Source of the DNA: Amylolactobacillus amylophilus DSM 20533 = JCM 1125
Lineage (GTDB): Bacteria; Bacillota; Bacilli; Lactobacillales; Lactobacillaceae
Direction: 5' to 3'
NCBI RefSeq assembly: GCF_001936335.1
Contig: NZ_CP018888.1
Span: 248,001 to 312,000 of the forward strand
Length of the DNA: 64,000 bases
The position numbers were made by a program, and so were the translations under genes. The notes under the pieces are model-generated. The model had not been told where the DNA came from. It searched no databases and saw only the letters and a program-made list of their open reading frames with translations. Of this stretch, positions 23,742-31,512 are shown one piece after another (position 1 is the stretch's first letter; each line of letters begins with the position of its first letter).

Positions 23742-24100
23742 GCATTTTTGTATTTTTTTAGTGCTTCGCAGACGAAGCCATTCATTTCCGAAGCAAGAGG
23801 TGCAAACCCCAGGCGGGTTTTACGCTGTGTCCAGGTATGCTTTGATCCGTACTTACGAGGTGTTGGTCGTTCCTCCATCGCTCTTAAGGACAGGCTGATC
23901 TGACCAGAGTATTCATCAATATCGATGATCATCGCTTGGACAGTTTGGCCAACAGTAAAAAGCTGATTAATATTTCCTACATAACCAGACTGACACTCAG
24001 AGATATGAATCAACCCTTGGCGTTTATTTGGGAGAAGCAGGAAAACACCATATGGCTGAATACCCTTTACAACTCCGGTAATTTTTTCTCCAATTTTCAT
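23738..24100 (-). CDS. S1 RNA-binding domain protein (YugI/CvfD/GSP13-like)
   Basis: 120 residues. An S1/OB-fold fills residues 1-75 (GEKITGVVKGIQPYGVFLLL, GLIHISE, VGQTVQAMIIDID, GQISLSLRA); the rest is a short basic tail. General stress protein 13 and CvfD-type proteins with this layout bind RNA and associate with ribosomes, affecting translation under stress. The ATG at 24100 is used; TTG one codon upstream is possible. The gene ends inside the rrn operon 2 promoter P1 and has no visible terminator, so its transcription may run into the rRNA operon. Confidence 0.85.
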   Translation of the reverse strand: MKIGEKITGVVKGIQPYGVFLLLPNKRQGLIHISECQSGYVGNINQLFTVGQTVQAMIIDIDEYSGQISLSLRAMEERPTPRKYGSKHTWTQRKTRLGFAPLASEMNGFVCEALKKYKNA

Positions 24101-24215
24101 CAAAACAATACCTCAAACTCAATTCTAATCTATTTAGCACTTGATTAAAAGAATGAAACTCGTGAACATTAATGTTAAAGTTGATATCACAAAGTCAAAA
24201 AGGTGGCAAATATTC

Positions 24216-25190
24216 ATGGAAGAAAATTATGACTTAGCAATTATTGGCGCTGGCCCAGTTGGCCTGTATGCCGGATACTTTGCATCTCTGCACGGGCTTT
24301 CTACTGTTATACTTGAAAGCCTTGCACAAGTTGGCGGGCAACCTGCTCAAATTTATCCAGCCAAGGAGTTACTAGATATTCCGGTTTTTTCAAGAATCAC
24401 CGGAGACCAGCTAACTGCAAATCTTAGTAACCAACTTAGCACGGAATCAGCAACAATTAAAACTAATTACAAGGTAGAGACAATCGATCAGAATAAGGCG
24501 GCTGCTGGCTTAATTATAAACGGTGAGCTCTCTGCTAAGAGTATAATTATTGCAACTGGGCTAGGAGCGTTCTCTCCAAAGAAACTGCCGCTCGATATCC
24601 CTGAATCTGCAAGACCGCATTTCCATTACTTCATCAAGGATCCAGCTGCCTTCACCAGCAAAAGAGTTGCTGTACTCGGTGGTGGTGACTCTGCCTTGGA
24701 TTGGGCTGACCTACTTCAACAAAATGGGGTCGACGTTGCCGTCATTCATAGAAGAAACAAGTTCCGTGGTCTCGACAGAACCATCGCTCATTTGAATGAT
24801 AGTGAGCATGCTGAGCTGATCACGCCTTACCTCCCCATTCAGGTTACGAGCACTCCATCCGGTCAAATTAAGCTCTCGCTAAAGGATGTCACTGAAGGTT
24901 CAACACTAGAAGAGACTTTCGACGAGGTACTTGTCGCATATGGATTCAAGACTAAGAATGACTTTGTCGACGATTGGGGCGTCAAAACAGACAACGGTTT
25001 TATCCATGTCAATCGCCAAATGGCGACCAACCGACCAGCCATTTATGCAATCGGCGATGCTGTAACTTATGAAAGTCGCGTGCCCATCATTGCCCTCGGT
25101 TTCGGCGAAGCCCAGATTGCCATCACCGACATTATGCGCAGTCGTTTTCCAGAGAAGAAAATCACGCTCCATTCAACGAGTATCAAATAA
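24216..25190 (+). CDS. Ferredoxin/flavodoxin-NADP+ reductase (YumC/TrxB-like)
   Basis: 324-residue soluble flavoprotein. FAD-binding GAGPVGLYAGYFAS lies at residues 10-25, the second Rossmann motif GGGDSALDWA (NADPH) near 160, and the C-terminal FAD motif AIGDAVTYESR near 280. The CxxC of thioredoxin reductase is absent, as in Bacillus YumC, so it should pass electrons from NADPH to ferredoxin or flavodoxin. The frame is open 25 codons further upstream, but the ATG at 24216 has AAGGTGG at a good distance and fits family length. A perfect palindrome AACATTAATGTT (24165-24176) sits upstream. Transcribed with pgpA (21 nt) and a DedA gene (9 nt). Confidence 0.9.
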   Translation: MEENYDLAIIGAGPVGLYAGYFASLHGLSTVILESLAQVGGQPAQIYPAKELLDIPVFSRITGDQLTANLSNQLSTESATIKTNYKVETIDQNKAAAGLIINGELSAKSIIIATGLGAFSPKKLPLDIPESARPHFHYFIKDPAAFTSKRVAVLGGGDSALDWADLLQQNGVDVAVIHRRNKFRGLDRTIAHLNDSEHAELITPYLPIQVTSTPSGQIKLSLKDVTEGSTLEETFDEVLVAYGFKTKNDFVDDWGVKTDNGFIHVNRQMATNRPAIYAIGDAVTYESRVPIIALGFGEAQIAITDIMRSRFPEKKITLHSTSIK

Positions 25191-25211
25191 ATAATAGAAA
25201 AGGATAATAAT

Positions 25212-25718
25212 ATGCCAGAACATTTTTACGATAGAACAATTAAGCTACTTGAAAGCAGAGGAGTGACGAAACGCGACTTTGTTGACCTAGTAATTTTTCT
25301 CCAGAAAGATTACATCAAAACATTAACACCAGAGATGATCTATGAAAGTCTCGACCTCGTATTGCGGAAAAGAGAAGTACAAAATGCGATCATGACCGGC
25401 ATTCAGCTTGACCTACTAGCAGAGGAAAAGAAACTATTCTCACCACTACAGGAAATTATTGAGAAGGACGAGGGGCTGTACGGAATTGATGAAGTAATGT
25501 CATTCTCAATCACTAATCTTTATGGCTCAATTGGCTTTACAAATTATGGCTATATAGATAAAGTTAAGCCTGGTATTCTAGCTATTCTAAACGACAAATC
25601 AACTGGCAAAGTTAATACTTTCTTAGATGACATTGTTGGGGCAATCGCTGCAGCTACCGCCAGTCGTCTTGCTCATAAGAATCCGAAACTAGAAGACGAC
25701 AACATCTATTCCAACTAA
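25212..25718 (+). CDS. pgpA: Phosphatidylglycerophosphatase A-like protein (YutG)
   Basis: 168 residues in the PgpA/YutG fold. Family features include an N-terminal helical region, YGIDEVMSFSITN, GSIGFTNYGYIDK and a C-terminal DDIVGAIAAATASRL containing an Asp pair. PgpA removes the phosphate from phosphatidylglycerophosphate to give phosphatidylglycerol, which is the substrate of LtaS encoded elsewhere in this window. AAAGGA precedes the ATG. It is the middle gene of a three-gene plus-strand unit. There is no long hydrophobic anchor, consistent with the soluble Firmicutes version. Confidence 0.8.
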   Translation: MPEHFYDRTIKLLESRGVTKRDFVDLVIFLQKDYIKTLTPEMIYESLDLVLRKREVQNAIMTGIQLDLLAEEKKLFSPLQEIIEKDEGLYGIDEVMSFSITNLYGSIGFTNYGYIDKVKPGILAILNDKSTGKVNTFLDDIVGAIAAATASRLAHKNPKLEDDNIYSN

Positions 25719-25727
25719 GGAGCACGC

Positions 25728-26378
25728 ATGCAACTAATCGACTTCATATTAAATATTGACCAACATCTCGTTGGAATTGTAAATAACTTCGGTAATTGGA
25801 CTTATCTCATCTTATTCCTCATCATCTTTATCGAGACAGGTTTGGTTGTCTTCCCCTTTCTACCGGGTGATTCCCTGATCTTCGCCGCCTCTGCTATGGC
25901 AGCAAACCCGAAGTACGCCCTAAATATCTGGTTGGCCTACTTCATCTTTATACTCGCTGCCATCCTGGGCGACACGATTAACTATGAAATTGGTCGTTGG
26001 TCAGCTAAAAAAGGAAGCGAGAAAAATTGGTTCAATAAGCTAATCAATCAGGACAAAAGAGCAGCAGCGGAACACTTCTTTGAGCAACACGGCGGGAAGA
26101 CGATCGTAATTGGTCGTTTCATCCCTTTCATCAGGACTTTCGTCCCCTTCGTTTCGGGTGCGGGTAAAATGTCTTACCGTCACTTCATCGCCTATAACTT
26201 TCTTGGCGGATTTCTCTGGGTCAGTCTGTTCAGTATCATCGGCTACTTTTTTGGCAACTTTCCCGTTGTCCAGGACCACTTCTCACTAATTGTAGTGGCA
26301 ATTATCTTAGTCTCTGTCGTTCCAATTATAATTGTCTATCTTCGCAAGAAAATCACACAAAGGCGCCAACTTCGTTAA
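25728..26378 (+). CDS. DedA family membrane protein
   Basis: 216 residues, four to five hydrophobic segments. Family signatures are FPFLPGDSLIFAA near residue 43 and GRFIPFIRTFVPFVSGAGKMSYRHF near residue 125, with the conserved arginines. DedA/VTT-fold proteins are implicated in lipid-carrier (undecaprenyl phosphate) or phospholipid translocation. AAGGAG lies ahead of the ATG, 9 nt after pgpA, and both gene products concern lipid metabolism. A basic C-terminal tail (RKKITQRRQLR) faces the cytoplasm. Confidence 0.88.
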   Translation: MQLIDFILNIDQHLVGIVNNFGNWTYLILFLIIFIETGLVVFPFLPGDSLIFAASAMAANPKYALNIWLAYFIFILAAILGDTINYEIGRWSAKKGSEKNWFNKLINQDKRAAAEHFFEQHGGKTIVIGRFIPFIRTFVPFVSGAGKMSYRHFIAYNFLGGFLWVSLFSIIGYFFGNFPVVQDHFSLIVVAIILVSVVPIIIVYLRKKITQRRQLR

Positions 26379-26393
26379 ACAGGCAATAAAAAT

Positions 26394-26435
26394 AAAGCAT
26401 GATAAATGAGCTAGTTCTCACTCGTCATGCTTTTT
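26394..26435. terminator. Bidirectional terminator between the DedA gene and the TIGR01906 gene
   Basis: AAAGCATGA pairs with TCATGCTTT around a 22-nt loop, with T-runs on both strands. It overlaps the last codons and stop of the minus-strand TIGR01906 gene. Confidence 0.8.
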
Positions 26436-27043
26436 CGTTTGGTGCTGAATAGAAAAGAGCCGAAGTAGATTTCATATAATACTAGAAACATTACGAAGCA
26501 ACTCGCGAAAAAGTTCTCCGACAAGACATTAATAATCGGATCGGTCACTGGATCAAAGAGCCAGTCGCTGTTGTGAAAGAATATTCCGTGGAAAAAGACA
26601 AAGAATGCATCGAAATTCATTGACGCAAAAGGAACGACCACCACGGGTAGAACCATGAATAACAACGCCATTTTTTTATCTAAGCGAAAGTCAATTCGCT
26701 GATACTTAGCAATAATGAGCGCTGCCAATAACAGCAAAAAGATTGCTAACACCAGTTGAAAAAGATTCTTCACCTCATAAAAATGACTGGCAGCAGAGAC
26801 TGATGTTGGTAAATCGCGCATTCTTAGTGTTTTAACAAATGGTGATAGTAAGTAAGCCATTAAATCATTATAATTACCCATTACTTGCTTAACCGATAAG
26901 GAAACCAACTTGTTCAGGTGCTCACCTTTCAAGAACAGGTAGAGGAGTGGCCAGCTCAATAAGATAGTACCCACAATTGCTGTCACGAAACCAAACAGCA
27001 ATTGCGTTAAACTGCGAAGGATGCCCGGTTCACGCGTTCTCAT
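26411..27043 (-). CDS. TIGR01906 (DUF1461) integral membrane protein
   Basis: 210 residues, five or so hydrophobic segments; family features include FLKGEHLNKL, MGNYNDLMAYLLSP, LPTSVSAASHFYEVKNLF and FHGIFFHNSDWLFDP. Function is unknown; it is a typical companion of the yutF/yutD cluster in lactobacilli. The ATG at 27043 overlaps the TGA of the HAD gene (ATGA) with GGAG upstream, showing translational coupling; a GTG at 27052 is an alternative start. Confidence 0.85.
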   Translation of the reverse strand: MRTREPGILRSLTQLLFGFVTAIVGTILLSWPLLYLFLKGEHLNKLVSLSVKQVMGNYNDLMAYLLSPFVKTLRMRDLPTSVSAASHFYEVKNLFQLVLAIFLLLLAALIIAKYQRIDFRLDKKMALLFMVLPVVVVPFASMNFDAFFVFFHGIFFHNSDWLFDPVTDPIINVLSENFFASCFVMFLVLYEIYFGSFLFSTKRKSMTSEN

Positions 27044-27825
27044 AGTTTCCACTCCGTTAGGTCATTAATTTCATAAGTTGGTTTAATCGGTTGTTGGGCC
27101 ACCTGATTTTTCGTTGACACACCAGTGTAGACTAAGAGGCTATCGAGTGCACTGTTGATACCCGCCTTAATATCAGTGTCATAGTTATCGCCAACTAGAA
27201 TGACATCATCTCTTGCAACGTCCAATTGTTTTAAGGCCATATCTACAATAATCCGTTCAGGTTTACCAATATATAACGCCTTTTTCTGGACGGCTGCTTC
27301 AACGAATGCGATCACCGAGCCAGCACCGGGCACCAGTCCCTCTTCATTTGGTAAGTTTTTATCGGCATTAGTACCAATGAAGTTACTACCGCTTCTGATA
27401 GCCAGAACAGCCTTCTTGACCTTGTCATACGTTAGGTCGTTGTCGAGGCCCACGACAACGTAGTCAGGGTGTTCGTTATCCAACACAAATCCGGCCTGCA
27501 AAAGCGCCTGATAAAGGCCAATCTCGCCCACGATATAGACCGAAAGTGGTTTCTTAGTGTCTGCTTTGTCTAGTAGGTAATCACGTGTGGCTAAACTCGG
27601 CGTGTAGATTTGGTCGACGGTGGCAGTAATCCCATGTCCTGCCAACTTATCCACCACCATTTGCCGCGTTCTGGTGGTGTTATTTGTCAGGAACAAATAG
27701 GGAATTTCTGCGTCCTGTAGTCGCTTGATAAAGTCTGTTGCTTCCGGTATTGACTCGGTACCCCGGTAGACTGTACCGTCCAAATCAATCAGATATCCCC
27801 TGTACTGTTTATGTTTATGATTCAC
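27040..27825 (-). CDS. HAD-superfamily IIA hydrolase (YutF/NagD-like)
   Basis: 261 residues. HAD motif I DLDGTVYRG near residue 16, motif II TNNT near 50, Lys in GKPERI near 190, and motif III/IV VGDNYDTDIKAG near 217. Members (TIGR01457) dephosphorylate small sugar phosphates or nucleotides; the physiological substrate is open. The start is GTG with GAGGG upstream, overlapping yutD by 11 bp. Four genes in a row (yunD, yutD, yutF, TIGR01906) overlap, so they form one operon. Confidence 0.88.
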   Translation of the reverse strand: MNHKHKQYRGYLIDLDGTVYRGTESIPEATDFIKRLQDAEIPYLFLTNNTTRTRQMVVDKLAGHGITATVDQIYTPSLATRDYLLDKADTKKPLSVYIVGEIGLYQALLQAGFVLDNEHPDYVVVGLDNDLTYDKVKKAVLAIRSGSNFIGTNADKNLPNEEGLVPGAGSVIAFVEAAVQKKALYIGKPERIIVDMALKQLDVARDDVILVGDNYDTDIKAGINSALDSLLVYTGVSTKNQVAQQPIKPTYEINDLTEWKL

Positions 27826-28318
27826 TTGTGTCCCTCTTCTTTATGACGAAGCTGTGTCGTCTTCTTTTGGTTGTTTTCTCGGCAACTTTACCTGTTAAAT
27901 TGGTTTTCTTCACAGGCTGCTCGTTGTGCCGTTTCTTATTTCTTGCTGGTACCTTAATTTTTTTCGGTGTTAGTGACTCCAAGACAAAAAAGGCGACACC
28001 TGGATTCAGATACTCGTAAATGTAATCCTCTATCGTTTCAACCCGCTTATCCAGGTTGATCTTATTCGATGTTCCCTTGAAAAAACCCTTTAGCCGCAGT
28101 TTATCACTAGAGACATCGCCCACTAAATAATCATATTTGTCCAAAAAAGGATCAAACTTTAATTTCAATAATTCGCTATCTAACGCATTGCGGTAATTCG
28201 TTACGACGCGGTACTTTAACTGGTTAATGACGACAAACTCCGGACTCACTAAAACTACATCTGCCGGTGCATGCCTGACCTTAACCTTATTTTCTTCTTG
28301 ATTTGACACCCTATTCAT
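27815..28318 (-). CDS. yutD: YutD family protein (DUF1027)
   Basis: 167 residues. The DUF1027 core covers about residues 20-115 (VVINQLKYRVVTNYRNALD, DPFLDKYDYLVGDVSSDKLRLKGF, YIYEYLNPG); the last 50 residues are strongly basic and look disordered. Function is unknown. It overlaps yunD by 8 bp and yutF by 11 bp. A GTG three codons downstream has better spacing from the GAGG and may be the real start. Confidence 0.85.
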   Translation of the reverse strand: MNRVSNQEENKVKVRHAPADVVLVSPEFVVINQLKYRVVTNYRNALDSELLKLKFDPFLDKYDYLVGDVSSDKLRLKGFFKGTSNKINLDKRVETIEDYIYEYLNPGVAFFVLESLTPKKIKVPARNKKRHNEQPVKKTNLTGKVAEKTTKRRRHSFVIKKRDTSES

Positions 28319-29678
28319 CCTCTAATTTATATTTGTGACTCAGATAATCGGCAACCACTTGCCTGAAGAACTTCGGAAAGTAGAATTTCGTTTCTCCCAT
28401 AATTTCAATGGTGGGAAAGAACGGTATAAACACGTAATGATCAAGCAGCGCAATGTAGTAATCACGCTCCGTATCAATCTCTTGTCCTTCTACATAAACT
28501 GTTCTCGTAGCTTGATCAACCTCAATTCCGAGGTACTTAATCTCACCAAATATTTTCCCCCGGAAGCTCATACCCTTGATTTTAAAATTCCGCAAAAAAT
28601 TACGGTTTTTCTCCATCTCCATGACTAAACGCCAGAGGTCTTCACCGCGTAGCTTAACCCGAACAACATGCATCGGATGTGGTAAGCCTTGGTGCAAGTC
28701 GTTCATTGTTAATAGTCCTGGCTGTAACTGTTGCACGAATAATCCCGTGTTTAAAATAGCTAAGTTTGTTCCAGCGGTTTGGGCAATTGCATGGAGCGCG
28801 TCTGCCATCTCTGTTTTTTTAGCAGCATATGAGGCTGGTAAAGTTGCGACGTGCTCATGCGCGAGTAATGCTTCACCCCGTTCAACATAGCCCGCAATTT
28901 CCTTTGCATCCCCCGGAAGAGTTTGCAAATCCGCCGTTTTAACTGTATTAACCTGCTGCTGCACCAATTGGTGATTGACATCGAACTCTAAGCGAATATC
29001 ACCAATATACCGGCCCCACTTTCCAGCAGCAGCAAGCATCGATTGATTCACCACTAGACCGTTCTCTAACAGATGGTGTGTGTGTGAACCGATAATGAGA
29101 TTTAGTTCCTTAAACTCATTAGCCAGATACTTATCCATGGTAATGCCTAGATGGCTCAGCAGGATTAGGTAATCATACTGTCCCCTAAGTTCGGCTAGCA
29201 GTCCTGGCAATACATCCGTAATCAAATGGATGTCCCACCCGTTTGGTTCGTACGTCAGGGGATATGCAGCCGTCAAGCCGAGTACAGCAATCCTAGTTCC
29301 CATTTTTGTTGTAATAATCTTGTAGGGCTGACAAAACGCCGGTCGTTTGCCATCTTGCTCAAACAAGTTCCCCAATAAAATATCGAAATTTGCGTGATCG
29401 AACAGGTGCTCAAGAATTGCATGCGGATTACCGATGCCTTCGTTATTGCCAATGGTCGCCCCATCATAGTGCACATTATTCATCAACTCAATGTTAATAC
29501 CGCCATCAGTTGCATCGGTCAGAGGATGACTCCTATCCATGAAATCGCCCAGATCAAAAGTAAGTGTCTGGGAAACAGTCTCATCCTTTTGTGCGCGTTC
29601 GATGTAACGTCTAATCACCGGCCAGTTTTCAAAATGTGAATGCAAATCATTTGTATGCACAATGCGAATTGATTCCAT
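28311..29678 (-). CDS. yunD: Metallophosphoesterase / 5'-nucleotidase family protein (YunD)
   Basis: 455 residues. The N-terminal calcineurin-like domain has HTNDLHSHFENW, DLGDFMDRS, GNNEG, LLSHLG and GSHTHH, all ligands of a two-metal centre; the C-terminal part (about 290-440) is the substrate-binding domain. No signal peptide and no anchor, so it is cytoplasmic, unlike surface 5'-nucleotidases. Likely releases phosphate from nucleotides or related phosphodiesters. First large gene of the yunD-yutD-yutF-TIGR01906 operon, 9 nt after a small conserved gene. Confidence 0.88.
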   Translation of the reverse strand: MESIRIVHTNDLHSHFENWPVIRRYIERAQKDETVSQTLTFDLGDFMDRSHPLTDATDGGINIELMNNVHYDGATIGNNEGIGNPHAILEHLFDHANFDILLGNLFEQDGKRPAFCQPYKIITTKMGTRIAVLGLTAAYPLTYEPNGWDIHLITDVLPGLLAELRGQYDYLILLSHLGITMDKYLANEFKELNLIIGSHTHHLLENGLVVNQSMLAAAGKWGRYIGDIRLEFDVNHQLVQQQVNTVKTADLQTLPGDAKEIAGYVERGEALLAHEHVATLPASYAAKKTEMADALHAIAQTAGTNLAILNTGLFVQQLQPGLLTMNDLHQGLPHPMHVVRVKLRGEDLWRLVMEMEKNRNFLRNFKIKGMSFRGKIFGEIKYLGIEVDQATRTVYVEGQEIDTERDYYIALLDHYVFIPFFPTIEIMGETKFYFPKFFRQVVADYLSHKYKLEDE

Positions 29679-29687
29679 TATAACTCC

Positions 29688-30002
29688 CTAACCAATATGG
29701 TTCGTCTGTAAGATAAGGTTAAACGCATCGGCAATCGGTCCCTCTGGTTTAGCCCACTCTTCCCAACTAGTTAACTGTAAACTTGGAAATTGATAGGTCT
29801 CATTGATATACTCCTCATAAGTTACTAGACTTTTACTACGGGGAATATTTAGTTGTAAGATTCTGACACTTTTGATTAATCCCTTAATTGCCGCAGCCTC
29901 CGCCACGCCATTCATCATGATATTTGCAACTTCGTAGTAGCGCGTTCCGTCAACACGCGTAATCTCTTCAATTAGATCAAATGTCTGATATGTTTCTGCC
30001 AC
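29688..30002 (-). CDS. Conserved hypothetical protein heading the yunD operon
   Basis: About 104 residues, acidic, soluble and mixed alpha/beta: AETYQTFDLIEEITRVDGTRYYEVAN, MMNGVAEAAAIKGLIKSVRIL, SWEEWAKPEGPIADAFNLIL. I do not recognise the family. GTG at 30002 is preferred because GGATGGAG lies 6 nt upstream; the ATG at 30014 would have its ribosome binding site directly adjacent. It is 9 nt from yunD, so the product may act with the phosphatase. Confidence 0.65.
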   Translation of the reverse strand: MAETYQTFDLIEEITRVDGTRYYEVANIMMNGVAEAAAIKGLIKSVRILQLNIPRSKSLVTYEEYINETYQFPSLQLTSWEEWAKPEGPIADAFNLILQTNHIG

Positions 30003-30097
30003 AAGAATCTCCATCCTTCAAAAAATTCATCTGAATTGCGAAATAGAAAAAAAACGGCATCCATGCTACAGTAAATATCTGTAAGGTGGTGAAACAG

Positions 30098-31498
30098 ATG
30101 CGTAAATTCTCTTTTTTTGTTTTTGCATTAATTATCTGGGTGACCCAAAGTGGGTTCACCGTCGTCGGTCATCGTGGAAATCCCGTCAAAGTTGCAGAGG
30201 AGACAATTGCTAGTTTCGACTCAGCATTCTCCGATGGTGCGGACTATGTCGAATTGGACCTTCATGTTTCAAAGGACAATCAATTAGTAATTTCACACGA
30301 CCGAGATTTACAACGAATCACCGGTACATCTGCTATTGTATCACAAAATAATTTCGCCTATTTAAGTACATTACACCAGGCTAACGGCGAACCAATGCAT
30401 ACCCTCAACCAGATTTTCGCTTACTACGCAGAACGTCCCGAGACTAAATTCCTTATCGAGACTAAGAAAACCAAGTACAACAATCCAAAGAACATGGAGC
30501 AATTACTGGTGGAGACGATTGAGCAATATCACATGGCAGATCGAGTCTTAGTCCATTCCTTCAGCTACAAGAGTCTGAAATCACTCAGCAAACTCATGCC
30601 TGGCCTACCTTTAATTTTCATCGTTGGCTCTCTTAAACGGATCAACTTTGATGTACTATCTTATGTTGACGGCATCAACATCTCATCGAAGCTAGTGAAT
30701 AGCAAGCTAATCTCGCAACTTCATTCATTAAACAAGAAAGTCTTTGTTTGGGATGAGATGCAGGAAAATCCGGCACAGTGGAATTGGCTAGTTAACTTAC
30801 CCATTGATGGCGTCGTGACTAACTACCCCTCGACAGGATTTCAGTACAAATTGGCCAAGGATGGCACCAAAGAGTATCGGGTTGACCGAGATGCAGTCGT
30901 CGTTTCTAAGGCGCCGCTAACCACACGGGTGAATCCCTACGTCGATCTTGGTACCAACAAGACCGTTCCACCATTTAGAAAAGTTCACGTAGACTCTGCG
31001 GTCATCGTCAACCATCGCACATTTTATCAGCTCGAAAATGGTGAGTTTATTCCCGCAGACACGGTTAATTTCAATCTCGATGAGAGAAACTATCTCCCTT
31101 ACATCAATCAGAAAATAATCTTAAAAGCTGGCGGAGCTAACTCCCTTTATGATAATCCGCTCACCCCCACCAAGGTCGTTGGTAAGCTAACTGCTAATAC
31201 CCCATTAAGTATCGTTGGCATGAACACCTCCGGCGGTGAGACGTGGTTTGAAACTACCCACGGGTGGATACAGGGAAAAAACGTGCTAATCTACGGGATT
31301 TTTCCGGACGAACACGCGGACCTATCCACTCAAATATTTTTTGCTCAGAAACCCGCAAAAAGGCTTTCAAACATTAGCTTACAACAGGCGATTGTGGCTC
31401 CTTTAAACCAGTTAAACCAGAAATTTATTAAATATTTCGCTATTTCGAACCTCGCGTTTAGTAGTATTAATGATAGAATTAAACTATCGAAATTTTAG
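30098..31498 (+). CDS. Secreted/surface glycerophosphodiester phosphodiesterase with C-terminal SH3/GW-like domains
   Basis: 466 residues. An N-terminal hydrophobic segment (MRKFSFFVFALIIWVTQSGF) looks like a signal peptide or anchor. The GDPD domain follows with GHRGN (about 25), ELDLHVSKD (about 54) and HD (about 67), the acid-base and metal residues. From about residue 280 there are two repeats of beta-rich SLAP/GW/SH3_8-like character (HVDSAVIVNHRTFYQLENGEF; NSLYDNPLTPTKVVGKL ... ETWFETTHGWIQG), likely for cell-wall association. It would hydrolyse glycerophosphodiesters or LTA-related glycerophosphate at the surface, the counterpart of LtaS. AAGGTGG lies 8 nt before the ATG. Divergent from the yunD operon. 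Confidence 0.82.
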   Translation: MRKFSFFVFALIIWVTQSGFTVVGHRGNPVKVAEETIASFDSAFSDGADYVELDLHVSKDNQLVISHDRDLQRITGTSAIVSQNNFAYLSTLHQANGEPMHTLNQIFAYYAERPETKFLIETKKTKYNNPKNMEQLLVETIEQYHMADRVLVHSFSYKSLKSLSKLMPGLPLIFIVGSLKRINFDVLSYVDGINISSKLVNSKLISQLHSLNKKVFVWDEMQENPAQWNWLVNLPIDGVVTNYPSTGFQYKLAKDGTKEYRVDRDAVVVSKAPLTTRVNPYVDLGTNKTVPPFRKVHVDSAVIVNHRTFYQLENGEFIPADTVNFNLDERNYLPYINQKIILKAGGANSLYDNPLTPTKVVGKLTANTPLSIVGMNTSGGETWFETTHGWIQGKNVLIYGIFPDEHADLSTQIFFAQKPAKRLSNISLQQAIVAPLNQLNQKFIKYFAISNLAFSSINDRIKLSKF

Positions 31499-31512
31499 GA
31501 GGTACTAGAGCA

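Noticed and set aside
24165-24176. Palindrome AACATTAATGTT before the ferredoxin-NADP reductase gene as a Rex or other redox operator
   Set aside because: It is short, AT-rich and does not fit the Rex consensus; noted only in the gene entry.
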